Part shown: positions 10,379-20,959 of the stretch, piece after piece
How positions within the stretch are numbered: the first letter of the stretch is position 1
Layout: every line of letters starts with the position of its first letter
Assembly (NCBI GenBank): GCA_003963435.1
Contig: RXJC01000004.1
Coordinates: 62,001 to 126,000, forward strand
Source: Bradyrhizobiaceae bacterium
GTDB lineage: Bacteria > Pseudomonadota > Alphaproteobacteria > Rhizobiales > Xanthobacteraceae
Direction of reading: 5' to 3'
Length of the DNA stretch: 64,000 nt
Program-made: the position numbers and the translations under genes
Notes under the pieces: model-generated
The model's input: the letters and a program-made list of their open reading frames with translations, nothing else
Told to the model about the DNA's origin: nothing
The model's database searches: none

Positions 10379-11575
10379 TTGGCAACGATCTTGATGTCCG
10401 CGGACTTGATGAAGGAGATTGAACGCAGTCGCGGAGACGCGGTCGCGCTCCTTCAAGCTTTGGTCCGATTTCCAAGCGTCACCGGTAGCGAAGCCGCGAT
10501 CGGCGGATTCGTCGCCGAATACTGTCGGAGGTTGGGCCTTTCGGTCGAGATCGTCGAAGCCGAACCGGGGCGTCCGAACGTAATTGCTACGTGGGATTCC
10601 GGGCTGGACGGGCCGACCCTCCTGCTCAACGACCATCTGGATATCATTCCCCCCGGACCGTTGGCAGCATGGACATATCCACCTTTCGATGCAGTGGTCG
10701 TTGACGATCTTGTGTATGGTCGTGGAACGATCGACACCAAATCCGGGATGACTACGCTACTCGTCGCGCTTAGCGCCGCGGTGAAGTCCCGACTGGCGAT
10801 TGTCGGAAAGCTCGTCTTGATCTTCACTTGCGATGAAGAGACGGGAGGACGCCTTGGCATGCAGCATCTCGGGCGCAATGGCTACCTGAAGGCCGATATG
10901 GCTGTCGTTGCGGAACCAACCAGCATGCGTGTCGAGATCGCCACCAAGGGCCGCCTTGGCTTCGACATAGAAACGACAGGCACAGCTACCCATGGCGCGC
11001 GTCCATGGCTGGGGCACAGCGCGATCAGCGATATGTCACGCATCGTTCTCTCGCTAGAGAGGCTGGGAAGCGAGCTCGCAGCACGGCCCCATGCTCGGAT
11101 GGGAAGACCGTCGTTGAATGTCGGCACCATACAGGGCGGTACTGTGCCCAACATGGTCCCGAATTGGAGCCGCATCGAAGTCGATCGCAGGCTTGTTCCG
11201 GGTGAAACGCGAGAACAGGCGCTACAGCAGATCCAGGTGGAGATCGATGCGCTGTGCGAGAAACATCCTGACCTTCAGGCCACGATCACCGAGAAGATCT
11301 GGTGGCCCGGCTATGAAATCGACGAGAGCGAACCGATTGTCGCCGTTGCTTCCGGCGCGTTCGCCAAAGTAGTCGGCCGGCGACCAAAGATAGGCGTGAA
11401 GGATGCGGGCACAGACGCGTCGTGGATTCATAGCCTAGCCGGCATTCCGGTGATCATGTTCAGCCCTGGCGATGGCCTACGTGCCATGAACGCCGACGAG
11501 AACGTGTCCATCACCGACATGATGATTGCGACCAAGGTCATTGCCCAGATCATTGCCGACGTCCTCGGTCGATAG
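10379..11575 (+). CDS. M20 family metallopeptidase (ArgE/DapE/acetylornithine deacetylase-like)
   Basis: NDHLDIIPPG, YGRGTIDTKSGM, CDEETGG, AEPTSMRVEIATKGRLGFDIETTGTATHGARP. Confidence 0.9.
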   Translation: MATILMSADLMKEIERSRGDAVALLQALVRFPSVTGSEAAIGGFVAEYCRRLGLSVEIVEAEPGRPNVIATWDSGLDGPTLLLNDHLDIIPPGPLAAWTYPPFDAVVVDDLVYGRGTIDTKSGMTTLLVALSAAVKSRLAIVGKLVLIFTCDEETGGRLGMQHLGRNGYLKADMAVVAEPTSMRVEIATKGRLGFDIETTGTATHGARPWLGHSAISDMSRIVLSLERLGSELAARPHARMGRPSLNVGTIQGGTVPNMVPNWSRIEVDRRLVPGETREQALQQIQVEIDALCEKHPDLQATITEKIWWPGYEIDESEPIVAVASGAFAKVVGRRPKIGVKDAGTDASWIHSLAGIPVIMFSPGDGLRAMNADENVSITDMMIATKVIAQIIADVLGR

Positions 11576-11603
11576 CGGCACGGAAGTCAAAGCGGGGGGC
11601 GAC

Positions 11604-12395
11604 CTACCGGCTGCCCTGCCAGTGCACGACCCGACGGGATATCCACGCCAAGCCACGTTCGCTGACCAGTCCGATGAAGCCGATAATGATGATGCCGCTG
11701 AAGACATATGACGTTCTGAAAAAATTGCTGGCGTCGAGAACGAGGAAACCCAGTCCTCTGTCGCCGCCGAGCAGTTCCGATGCAACGAGAACTGATAACG
11801 CGCTGCCCATGGCGATGCGCAAGCCGGTCATGATCTGCGGAAGCGCCGACGGGAAGATGACATAAAGAAAAATCTGCCTGCGGTTTGCACCAAGCGTCTG
11901 TGCGGCCCTGATTGAGTCAGGAGGACATGCCAGTGCTCCGGCGTGAGCGTTAACCATCATGATCAGAAAGACACAGACAAATATCAGGATGATCTTCGAG
12001 AGCTCGCCGACTCCGAACCACAGAATGAATAGCGGAATCATACCCAACGGCGGGATCGGACGGAGTATCTCCCCGGGGACTAGGAATATGGCGTCAATCC
12101 AGGCGATCCGGCCGCGCAACATGCCGACGATAATGCCCAAAGCGCTTCCGATGACGTAAGCCGTAAGCACGCGCATCATGCTGTAACCGATGTGCGTGAA
12201 GATGCTCACTCCCGCATATCCGTTTTCGAACATGTCGACGAGACTGTTCACCACGACCGCGGGAGAAGGGAGTATCGTGCCCTTTACCCAGCCTTGACCA
12301 ACTGCCAGGATCCAGACACCGAGGATGGCCAGCGGAGAGACCGCGGCCAGGAAGACGTAGCGCTGGTGCTCCATAGCCCGCTTCGACTTGGTCAT
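11604..12395 (-). CDS. ABC transporter permease, SsuC/TauC type
   Basis: LRPIPPLGMIPLFILWFGVGELSKIILI; ALSVLVASELLGGDRGLGFLVL. Confidence 0.9.
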   Translation of the reverse strand: MTKSKRAMEHQRYVFLAAVSPLAILGVWILAVGQGWVKGTILPSPAVVVNSLVDMFENGYAGVSIFTHIGYSMMRVLTAYVIGSALGIIVGMLRGRIAWIDAIFLVPGEILRPIPPLGMIPLFILWFGVGELSKIILIFVCVFLIMMVNAHAGALACPPDSIRAAQTLGANRRQIFLYVIFPSALPQIMTGLRIAMGSALSVLVASELLGGDRGLGFLVLDASNFFRTSYVFSGIIIIGFIGLVSERGLAWISRRVVHWQGSR

Positions 12396-13234
12396 TTCGC
12401 CGCCCCTTCATTGGAAACTGCCGTAACAGCGGGCTTGTCGGTTCGCATGCGCAGATAGATATCTTCGCGTAGCGCAAGAAAATCCGGATGCAGACGGTTC
12501 GATGGGGATGATCTTGGCGAGGGAAGATTCACTGGAATATCAAGATACTGGCCTTGGGCAAGATTGGTGATCACGAATATTCGGTCTGCAAGGAAGACGG
12601 CCTCATCGATGCTGTGCGTAACGAACAGGATCGTGCTCCCCATCTTTTCTTTGACGTTCAGAATCTCTTCCTGAAGTGTTTCCCGCGTTTGTACGTCGAC
12701 GGCCGCAAACGGTTCGTCCATGAGCATGACCTTGGGATTGGCCGCGAGAACGCGTGCCAGCCCGCAGCGTTGCCGCATGCCTCCCGATAGCTGATAGGGG
12801 TACCGGTCCTCGAAGCCGCCAAGGCCTACGAGATTTGTCATCCGCTCCGCCACTTCGCGTCGCTCCTTCCGACTTTTGCCTGCGCATCGCAGGCTGAAAG
12901 TGATGTTGTCTCGGACTGTCATCCAGTCGAACAAGGCGTAGGACTGGAACACAACCCCCCGGTCCGGGCCTGGGCGATCGATGAGCTTACCGTCAATGAA
13001 AGCGCAGCCGTGGGACGCATTGATAAATCCGGCGACGACGTTGAGAATCGTCGTTTTGCCGCAGCCGGATGGCCCTAGCAGCGCGATCAATTCGCCGCGA
13101 CGGACCGAGAAAGAGACATCTTTAAGTATGTCTCGTCCGTCATATGCGAAGCCGACGTCCTCGAACTTCAGAATCGGCGTCTGGCTTTTGGGCCGTTCGG
13201 TCTGTAGGATTGGATTGAGAAGGTCACGCGCCAT
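12392..13234 (-). CDS. ABC transporter ATP-binding protein, SsuB/TauB type
   Basis: Walker A GPSGCGKTT, signature LSGGMRQRCGLARVLAANPKVMLMDEPFAAVD. Confidence 0.93.
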   Translation of the reverse strand: MARDLLNPILQTERPKSQTPILKFEDVGFAYDGRDILKDVSFSVRRGELIALLGPSGCGKTTILNVVAGFINASHGCAFIDGKLIDRPGPDRGVVFQSYALFDWMTVRDNITFSLRCAGKSRKERREVAERMTNLVGLGGFEDRYPYQLSGGMRQRCGLARVLAANPKVMLMDEPFAAVDVQTRETLQEEILNVKEKMGSTILFVTHSIDEAVFLADRIFVITNLAQGQYLDIPVNLPSPRSSPSNRLHPDFLALREDIYLRMRTDKPAVTAVSNEGAAK

Positions 13235-13282
13235 ATCAGGTTGCCATTCTACAACAAAACACAGTCATGACGCGCTGCTCCT

Positions 13283-14299
13283 TCAATCCGCTTTCTTTGA
13301 TGCGAGATAGGTTTGCAGTGGCTTTGTATTGATGATCTTCGACCAGTCCGACGGCAGAGCACTGATACGCTTCTCCGAGATCAGAAAGTCTCCAATATCC
13401 TTGAGATGGTTGAGAACTAGCGACGTCGACACCTGACCGGGCTCGCCGAAATAGCCCTTGGTCAGCTGTTCTTTGTACGTGGGATAGACGGCGCCCATCC
13501 GGGTCAGCATGTCGCTAAACTCCGGGACAGAGAGATTAAGGCGTTTGGCCTCATACTGGCGGACATCGTCAGGCTTCTCCGTCGCGTCCTTGAGGGTCTG
13601 CTCCCAGACGGCGAGTACCTCCTGGACTTCCGCCGGATGTTGCTGTGTGAACTCGGACCGCGCACCGAGGAAGATACCGGTGATATCTCCCAAAGACTTT
13701 GTCGTTGCGATGGCGACGCCACCTGCGCGCTCGACAGCGCTGATATTGGGTTCCCATGTGACGACTGCGTCGACCTGTCCTGCCTCATAGGCAGCGGGCA
13801 TGTTGCCGGGTGCAAGGTTGACGAAGGTGACATCCTGCTGCGTTAGGCCTCCCTTCTTGAGCGCGAGATTTGCTTGCTGATGGCTGGTGGAGCCGATGGA
13901 TACCCCTATGCGTTTGCCTTTCAACTCGCTCAGAGTCTTGATGCCTGATTTCGGATTGACCACGACCCTGACATTGGTGAGGTTGATCCGGTCAATCAGG
14001 ATCATTTCGATAGACATGCCGTTCGCATAACCGGTGACGATCGGGAATTCACCCATCCATCCAAGATCGAGCTCTCCAGCGGCGAAGGCGGGTAACATCG
14101 CCGGCCCGGCAGGGAATGCGATGAACTCAACCTGCAGGCCAGCTTTATCGAAGAGTTTTTGCGCTTGAGCGTAGATTGTCTGCGTATTGATGTCTCCCGG
14201 CTGGTATCCGAAACGTATCTTGATCGGCGCAGCCGACGCACTTGCTGCGAACAGCATCGTGAGCAAACACGCAGTCATCAGCCTGAACAGGATTCTCAT
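13283..14299 (-). CDS. ABC transporter substrate-binding protein, SsuA/TauA (NMT1-like) type
   Basis: Signal peptide MRILFRLMTACLLTMLFAASASA; IRFGYQPGDINTQTIYAQAQ...GELDLGWMGEFPIV. ATG at 14299 preferred over the track start. Confidence 0.9.
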   Translation of the reverse strand: MRILFRLMTACLLTMLFAASASAAPIKIRFGYQPGDINTQTIYAQAQKLFDKAGLQVEFIAFPAGPAMLPAFAAGELDLGWMGEFPIVTGYANGMSIEMILIDRINLTNVRVVVNPKSGIKTLSELKGKRIGVSIGSTSHQQANLALKKGGLTQQDVTFVNLAPGNMPAAYEAGQVDAVVTWEPNISAVERAGGVAIATTKSLGDITGIFLGARSEFTQQHPAEVQEVLAVWEQTLKDATEKPDDVRQYEAKRLNLSVPEFSDMLTRMGAVYPTYKEQLTKGYFGEPGQVSTSLVLNHLKDIGDFLISEKRISALPSDWSKIINTKPLQTYLASKKAD

Positions 14300-14348
14300 A
14301 TGCCTCTCCTTTTGTTTGACGATCGCTTCGCCGGCAATCGGACCGGAG

Positions 14349-15668
14349 TCATCGCCCGACAACTCCGAGGAGATCCATAATCGTCACGGCAAGAATCTCC
14401 GTTGCTGCGATAGATTTTTTTATGCGGATATATTCATTCACGGGTGGCCACCCGTCTTCTCCAGGCCCAAAAGTAATCGCTGGAAAGCCGCGCTCCGAAA
14501 ATCGGATCGTGTCGTTGAAGGCGTTCTTGCGGTAGAACCGCGGCGGGACGTTGAGCACTTCGCTATAGACTCGAGCAAGCGTCGCTGCCGGTTCGACCTC
14601 TTCTGGAAGTTCGCTGGTCCCCGCGACGAAGAGAGCATTGGGGAAACGCGATACAGTAGCCGAAAGACCCGGTCGCTGACCGACAAATGAATCGACGACG
14701 GCGGTGACGTCGCGCAAAACGCTCTCTTCCGTCATGCCTGGAAGCAGACCGACGGCCGCAAACACCGCCTTGCAACGATCCGGCGTGAACTGCATCTCCC
14801 CCGGCAGACCCCCACCGATTCGCACGGGCGTCAGCAGCGGCGGCGTACCACCGGGAAGCTTCGCCGGCTTGTAAGTGAAGGTCGTCGTCTCAAGCACGCC
14901 GACCAGCGCCGCCATCTCCGCGACGGCATTTACGCCGGTATCCGGTCGCCAGATATGGGTTTTACTTCCCTGAGTTTCGATCTGTATGAGGAAATGGCCG
15001 GAATTCGCGACCGCGATGTCCATCCCCCAGGAGCCATCTGGCCGGGTCCAGCCGGTGGGCTCACACGTAATTTCGTAATCGCCGCGCAACCCGTACTCAT
15101 CAAGTAGAAAGATCGAGCCGTCGGGGCCATCCTTCTCTTCGTCGACCGTGTAGACGCACTTGAGCGTTCCGGCGAGGCGTATCCCGGTGCGCTGCAAAGC
15201 TTCGACCGCCAACAATGTGCATGCGAGATTGCCTCGCGTGTCCGATGTACCCCGCGCATAGACGAAATCTCCGTCGCGCGTTGGATGGTAAGGGTTTCCG
15301 CCGGTTTTTGTCCATTGCACTGGATCACCAGCAGGGTAAGTGTCGAGGTGATCATTGAGGATGAGAACGCGCGAGTCTCGGCCATGGCCGGGAAGCGTTC
15401 CGATGACGTTCGGTCGGCCCTCCCGCTTTGTCGGCATCTCGACTGCAAGTCCGTATTCCTTCAATCGCGCGGCGACCACGAGCGCTATTCCCTCTTCGCG
15501 TCCCGGCGGCATATCGGGATCGAGCGGGTTTTCTGCGGCGGGCTGCCCGGCAGGCACGAGTTCACGCAGGATCGATATCCAACGCTGCTCCGTCACGAAG
15601 CTTCTTATGGCTTCACGAAGCTCGGTACGGGCGGCCGGGGGCCTGGGCTTACTTTTCTGCACGATCAT
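14349..15668 (-). CDS. M20 family peptidase/deacylase
   Basis: NDHLDTYPAGDP, YARGTSDTRGNLA, DEEKDGPDG, TCEPTGWTRPDGSWGMDIAVANSGHFLIQIETQGSKTH. Confidence 0.88.
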   Translation of the reverse strand: MIVQKSKPRPPAARTELREAIRSFVTEQRWISILRELVPAGQPAAENPLDPDMPPGREEGIALVVAARLKEYGLAVEMPTKREGRPNVIGTLPGHGRDSRVLILNDHLDTYPAGDPVQWTKTGGNPYHPTRDGDFVYARGTSDTRGNLACTLLAVEALQRTGIRLAGTLKCVYTVDEEKDGPDGSIFLLDEYGLRGDYEITCEPTGWTRPDGSWGMDIAVANSGHFLIQIETQGSKTHIWRPDTGVNAVAEMAALVGVLETTTFTYKPAKLPGGTPPLLTPVRIGGGLPGEMQFTPDRCKAVFAAVGLLPGMTEESVLRDVTAVVDSFVGQRPGLSATVSRFPNALFVAGTSELPEEVEPAATLARVYSEVLNVPPRFYRKNAFNDTIRFSERGFPAITFGPGEDGWPPVNEYIRIKKSIAATEILAVTIMDLLGVVGR

Positions 15669-16009
15669 TCTCTCGAAGGCGATGCGATCGAGATCGTCTC
15701 AGCAAGCGACATGCCAACAGGCGTGATCGGTCCGTGATGACCGGCGAAGCAGTCTGATTTCTCGCGGAAGCGCCGTTGCAGGCGCGTCCATGGCGCGCCT
15801 ACCGAAATGCAATAAATGGCACGGCGATCCAAGGCTGCTTTCAAATACCGCAGGCAGTCGAATCTTTCAGCGGATACGCCGGGGGCAAGTTAGCGCCGGG
15901 CAATTGATGACCGGAACTACTATCGAAACAAGGAGATTTCGAGAGGCAATGCAATTGATTGCTTGCCGGCGTTGGCGTGCGTCAACCATCGTTGGCCAAT
16001 CGGATTGAT

Positions 16010-17377
16010 ATGGAGGCTTCGTTGTCCGAACAGTTTGATATGTCGCTCGGTTCGCTGCGGCAATTTTACAAGAACGGCGCGACCGCACATGACGTAATCG
16101 ATCGCGTCAAGCAAGCCGTTGCATCTCGCCCGGCCGACAATGCATGGATCCATGTGGCCGAGGATCAGCGGCTACGCGAGACGGCTGAACGGCTGGAGCA
16201 GCGAAAAAACGCCGGCGAGGAGCTTCCGCTCTACGGTATCCCATTCGGTGTGAAGGACAACATCGACGTCGCGGGGATGCCGACCACCGCTGCTTGTCCT
16301 GAATACAGCTACGTCGCAAAGACATCGGCTGAGAGTGTCGAGCGCCTCCAGCAAGCCGGCGCGATCTGCGTCGGCAAGACCAACCTCGATCAATTCGCTA
16401 CGGGCCTGAACGGCACCCGTTCCCCGTATGGCCCGTGCTCATCCGTTGCAAATCCCCTCTTTATTTCTGGTGGATCGAGTTCCGGGTCTGGTGTCGCAGT
16501 TGCTGCCGGGCATGTAACGTTTGCGCTCGGAACCGATACCGGCGGCTCCGGGCGAATTCCCGCTGGGTTCAATGGCATTGTCGGCATCAAGCCTACTGTC
16601 GGCAGGGTTTCCGTCCGCGGATTAGTCCCGAACTGCCCATCGATCGATTGCGTTTCGATCTTCTGCACGACGGTTCCCGAAGGCGCCGAACTGCTTTGCG
16701 CCATCGACGGCTTCGACGCGGCCGACCCCTACTCCCGGCACGCAGCTCCAATGCCGGCATTGGCTGCCGTTTCCTCAGCTCCATTTCGCTTTGGACGTCT
16801 CCGGCCGGAGCATGTCGAAACCTTCGGCATGAACGAATGTGCGTCGCTCTACGAAGCCGCCTGCGAGCGATTGGTCGCGATCGGCGGCCAACCCGTGGAG
16901 ATCGATTTTGCGCCCTTCGCGGAAGCCGGCCATATGCTCTTCAATGGGCCTTGGATCGCGGAACGAAGGGCCTCGCTCGAACCATTCGCGACCGACCATC
17001 CGAACGCCTTTCTCGACGTGATCTCGCAAGTGATAAATGCCGCGGAACGCTATAAAGGGATCGACGTGTTTCGCGGCTTCCGCCGGCTGCAACAGCTCCG
17101 TCGTCAGGTAGAGATGACGTTCGCCGAAATCGACGCCTTAGTCGTGCCGACAGCACCGCGTCCCTTCACGATCGAGGCGATGATGGAGAACGCCGTCGAG
17201 CTCAATAATCAGGTCGGATATTATTCTTACGGCGCGAACCTGCTGGATCTCTGTGGTGTTGCGGTTCCGAACGCAATTTTGTCGTGCGGCGTTCCTATGG
17301 GAGTTACTTTCCTCGGCCCCGCCTGGCACGACTTGAAACTATGCCAGTTGGCGGAGCGCTTCGAAGGCGCTGCATAA
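16010..17377 (+). CDS. Amidase, allophanate hydrolase (AtzF)-like, amidase domain only
   Basis: LYGIPFGVKDNIDVAGMPTTAACPEY...GKTNLDQFATGLNGTRSPYG...ISGGSSSGSGVAVAAGHVTFALGTDTGGSGRIPAGFNGIVGIKPTVG. Confidence 0.85.
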   Translation: MEASLSEQFDMSLGSLRQFYKNGATAHDVIDRVKQAVASRPADNAWIHVAEDQRLRETAERLEQRKNAGEELPLYGIPFGVKDNIDVAGMPTTAACPEYSYVAKTSAESVERLQQAGAICVGKTNLDQFATGLNGTRSPYGPCSSVANPLFISGGSSSGSGVAVAAGHVTFALGTDTGGSGRIPAGFNGIVGIKPTVGRVSVRGLVPNCPSIDCVSIFCTTVPEGAELLCAIDGFDAADPYSRHAAPMPALAAVSSAPFRFGRLRPEHVETFGMNECASLYEAACERLVAIGGQPVEIDFAPFAEAGHMLFNGPWIAERRASLEPFATDHPNAFLDVISQVINAAERYKGIDVFRGFRRLQQLRRQVEMTFAEIDALVVPTAPRPFTIEAMMENAVELNNQVGYYSYGANLLDLCGVAVPNAILSCGVPMGVTFLGPAWHDLKLCQLAERFEGAA

Positions 17378-17419
17378 CCAGTGACAACACGGCGCACACA
17401 GGAGCCGATTTCACGGCAC

Positions 17420-18160
17420 CTATGTTGATGAGCCGAGAGCGGCGACGTTCCGGATGAGGATCATTCCGCGATTGTAACGCAATATTCCGCGTCCCTGCAG
17501 GCGGGTCAGTTGAGTAGTTACCCACTGCCGAGTCGAGCCGATGAGCGCGGCAAGATCGGCATGATTGAACGACGCCGCAATCATGATCCCATCATCACCC
17601 TTCAAGCCGTAGGCAGTCGCCAGGAAGATCAAGAGGCGTTCGAGACGCTCCGTGGCAGAGCGAGTCCCTAGCATCTGGGCCATCGCGGAATAGCAACGGG
17701 ATTTGAAACCCACCGCATCGAGCAGGGCTACCGCGATCGGTGCCGACTCGAGCGCCAGCTTACGAAGCGCCGGCCCTGGCAGGAATATCGTTTCGCAGCG
17801 CTGTGTCGCCGAGGAACACCAGACGTGGGGGCTGCCGCCGAAGATGTCGGGCCCACCAACAAAATTTCCCGGCAACCAATATGCGAGTGTCACCTCGCGG
17901 CCGGTTGGCGCGATGTAGAACGACCGTACCCGGCCCTTGAGGATTAAATAGATTCCCTCATGGGGATCTCCTTGCTGCCAAAAAAGATCGTTCTCCTTGA
18001 ATACACGGGGTTGGCCGATCGCCAACAGCTTCTTTCGATGAGGCTGCTCGAGGCTGTCGAGAAGTCCCGGCACGGTACGCGCAAGCTCGTCACTTTCAAC
18101 CAGCATGATGCTGGCCGTCTCTTCATGATCAGTTCGAAGGCCGGACTTCTTATACGACAT
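17420..18160 (-). CDS. Crp/Fnr family transcriptional regulator
   Basis: Cyclic-nucleotide-binding fold plus HTH FNHADLAALIGSTRQWVTTQLTRLQGRGILRYNRGMILI. Confidence 0.9.
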   Translation of the reverse strand: MSYKKSGLRTDHEETASIMLVESDELARTVPGLLDSLEQPHRKKLLAIGQPRVFKENDLFWQQGDPHEGIYLILKGRVRSFYIAPTGREVTLAYWLPGNFVGGPDIFGGSPHVWCSSATQRCETIFLPGPALRKLALESAPIAVALLDAVGFKSRCYSAMAQMLGTRSATERLERLLIFLATAYGLKGDDGIMIAASFNHADLAALIGSTRQWVTTQLTRLQGRGILRYNRGMILIRNVAALGSST

Positions 18161-18327
18161 CCCGACACACCCATTTTACCCATCGGGGGCAGCTTTCCGG
18201 ACGGGCCGCTTGGAAGCGTATCAGCTTTGACCGGTGTTCGGGAAAGCATTATGTTAGTGCCGATCGCGACCGAGCTGGCCCTGATCGCCCATTGCGTTGC
18301 CCAAGGGAGTTTCGTCTGCCCGACGAC

Positions 18328-19170
18328 TCAACCTTCGCGATAGGGCTCGCGGGCATCAAATTCCTTGGCGGCCTCGCACATCGTCATGAAGACGGCCCCC
18401 CGCTCACGCAGATGAACAATGAGCCTTTCAAGGGCCATCATGCGATGCCCGCGTCCTATGCAATAGGGGTGGAACGTATAAGTGAGCACGCCCCAGTCTT
18501 GTTCGCGCTGCATGTAGTCGAAATCGAGGATCCAATTCTCCACAACCGAATTTGCGTTGGATAGCCCCGGTTGAATCCAGTTTGGAGTTCGAACTACCTC
18601 GAAATGCGGAGCGTCATCGAGCGACCAACTGACCGGTAACTCGATCAGGCGGGTCTGCCGCCCGAGTACCGCAGGCTCGAACATCGTGACAACGTCGCCA
18701 ACGCGTGCGCGGTAGGGAGTGTAGTCATTCGCCATTCCGTTGCTCGCATAAAGAAAATCGGCGGAAAGCAGCAAATCGGTCGTATGCGGGGTGGAATCCC
18801 AGATAGGCGACCGGTAGCCGACAGGATAATCGCCCGTCAGCTTCTTCAATGATTCGCTGCCACGAAGCAGCTCGCTCCGCTCTTCGTCGCGCGACATATC
18901 CAGCGGGGAACGATGTGTCCAGCCGTGATTTCCGATTTCGTGGCCAGCGTCGTGCACCGCCCGACAGGCCTCTGGGAACGACTCTGCCGTATGGCCCGGG
19001 ATGAACCATGTCGCTTTTATACCGAGCGATTGCAGCAAAGCCAGGATGCGCTTCGATCCGACCAGGCCGAATTCACCGCGCGATAGAGGCAGTGGCGTCG
19101 TCATGCCGCGAGAAATCCAGATCGAGAGCACGTCGAAGTCGAACGACAGACAGACTATGTGTTTTCCCAT
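18328..19170 (-). CDS. Polysaccharide deacetylase (NodB-domain) family protein
   Basis: CLSFDFD, HEIGNHGWTHRSP, GYRSPIWD motifs. Confidence 0.88.
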   Translation of the reverse strand: MGKHIVCLSFDFDVLSIWISRGMTTPLPLSRGEFGLVGSKRILALLQSLGIKATWFIPGHTAESFPEACRAVHDAGHEIGNHGWTHRSPLDMSRDEERSELLRGSESLKKLTGDYPVGYRSPIWDSTPHTTDLLLSADFLYASNGMANDYTPYRARVGDVVTMFEPAVLGRQTRLIELPVSWSLDDAPHFEVVRTPNWIQPGLSNANSVVENWILDFDYMQREQDWGVLTYTFHPYCIGRGHRMMALERLIVHLRERGAVFMTMCEAAKEFDAREPYREG

Positions 19171-19218
19171 TCTGCACCTGCATCGTCAGTCAACGAGCGC
19201 AGGATGCGGGCTGCCGAT

Positions 19219-19252
19219 AGCGATAAGAAGCAATTCATTGCTTCTTATCGCA
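19219..19252. promoter_or_regulatory. Perfect 15-bp-arm palindrome between divergent genes
   Basis: GCGATAAGAAGCAAT-TC-ATTGCTTCTTATCGC at 19220-19251. Confidence 0.75.
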
Positions 19253-19427
19253 GGATTGAGAACATGGCGAGTGATCGGGTAGATTTTCCAGATCGACACC
19301 ATTTCTGATTGCGGCTCCTGGTCGGTGACCAACACGCAAGATGTCTTTCAGGCTGGCCACTAATTGCTTCTGCGATGCAAGATGTTCTCGTATTTTTTGC
19401 GATGGCCTTTTGCAACAGGGACACCTC

Positions 19428-20846
19428 ATGACGACGCTGATCCGCAACGCTACCGTAATCGCTTGGCAAGACGGCCAACATGTCGCGATTGAGAATGGAG
19501 TCGTCGCCTTCGATAAAGACAGGATCATTCATGTTGGCGAGAGCTATGACGGACCAGTCACGGACATTATCGACGGGACCGGCCGGATCGCTGCGCCCGG
19601 CTTCGTAAACGCTCATCTCCACCTGACGGATACACCCTTCACCAAAGGTTATCTCGAGGACAATGTCGGCGTGATCGATCGGCCCAACCAGGAATATTCT
19701 GCTAACCTCTATAGAGCCCTGCCGGCTATCCGAAACGCCACTGATCCGGACGCACAGGTGGCCGCCGCAGTTTGTGCCATCGCGGAGTGCTTGCGCACGG
19801 GCAGCACGACGATCATGGAAATGGCTTATGACGAAGAAATCATGGGCGGAGGAGACATCGAGCCAGTCGAACGCGTCGCGCTGGCAGCCGGCGAAGCGGG
19901 AATTCGCTGCTATACCGGCCCCCGATACCGGAAATACTTTTACCACGAACAACCCAACGGCCAGATCCGCTACGACCACAATCCGTCGGATGGTCGTGAT
20001 CGCTTCGAGTTGTGTAAGAAATTCGTTCGGACATGGGACGGACGTTTCGAGGGGCGACTCAAAACTTTCCTCGCGCCGGGCCAGATCGACACCTGCGATC
20101 CCGACTTACTACGCGAGACGCGAAAAGCCGCCGACGAGATCGGCTGCCTGATCCACCTACACGCTGGTCAATCAATCCAAGAATACCGGCTGATCAAACA
20201 ATCCCACCGCCTCACAACAATCGAGTACTTGGCTGATACGGGCCTACTCGGGCCGGATTTCTTGATCGGCCACGGCCAGTGGTTAACTGAAACGGGAAGT
20301 GCGAACGATCTGAAGTCGAACGAGATCGAGCTGTTGCGATCTTCGGAAAGCAGCATAGCACACCTTCCTTGGTGCAAAGTTCGTCGCGGAGGTGCGATCG
20401 ACTCGATTGAAAAATATCGTAAGCTTCAGTTCAGACAATGTATGGGAACCGATACCTTCCCTTACGACATGTTCAACGAGATGCGGATTGCTGCGGTAAG
20501 CTGCAAACTGGTTGAGAAATCCGCAAATGTCGCTTTCGCACCCTTCGTCTATTCGATGGCAACAGTCGGCGGAGCCGACGCACTTGGACGACAGGATTTG
20601 GGCCGTCTTTCGGCTGGCGCCAAAGCCGATATCATCCTGATCCGAACCGATACGCCGAAGGCAACACCAGTCTATGACCCCTTCTTGTTCATGGTCTATA
20701 CTGCGACCGGAGACGACGTCGATACGGTTTTGGTCGATGGACGGACCGTGGTCAAGGGAGGAGAGGTCTTAACGATCAATGTGCCCTCGGCAGTCAGCAA
20801 GTTGAACGAAGTCGCTAAGCGGGTCCGGCCTCGGATTGTACTATAG
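19428..20846 (+). CDS. Amidohydrolase/cytosine-deaminase-like (TrzN/AtzA/ATZ superfamily) hydrolase
   Basis: GRIAAPGFVNAHLHLTDTP, LIHLHAGQ, IGHGQWL, MGTDTFPYD metal-ligand motifs. ATG at 19428 preferred. Confidence 0.87.
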   Translation: MTTLIRNATVIAWQDGQHVAIENGVVAFDKDRIIHVGESYDGPVTDIIDGTGRIAAPGFVNAHLHLTDTPFTKGYLEDNVGVIDRPNQEYSANLYRALPAIRNATDPDAQVAAAVCAIAECLRTGSTTIMEMAYDEEIMGGGDIEPVERVALAAGEAGIRCYTGPRYRKYFYHEQPNGQIRYDHNPSDGRDRFELCKKFVRTWDGRFEGRLKTFLAPGQIDTCDPDLLRETRKAADEIGCLIHLHAGQSIQEYRLIKQSHRLTTIEYLADTGLLGPDFLIGHGQWLTETGSANDLKSNEIELLRSSESSIAHLPWCKVRRGGAIDSIEKYRKLQFRQCMGTDTFPYDMFNEMRIAAVSCKLVEKSANVAFAPFVYSMATVGGADALGRQDLGRLSAGAKADIILIRTDTPKATPVYDPFLFMVYTATGDDVDTVLVDGRTVVKGGEVLTINVPSAVSKLNEVAKRVRPRIVL

Positions 20847-20959
20847 GTGCCGATCAGCGCCCTGCGATCGTTCCATCGGCGGTTCATTGTGCTTGGAGGG
20901 GAGCGATGTTCAACGGTCGGCGTGTTCAAACTCGCTGATCGGTCGTTCAATAAGGGATC

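Noticed and set aside
15780-15812. GGCGCGTCCATGGCGCGCC inverted repeat upstream of the amidase
   Set aside because: Imperfect and GC-driven; not convincing as an operator.
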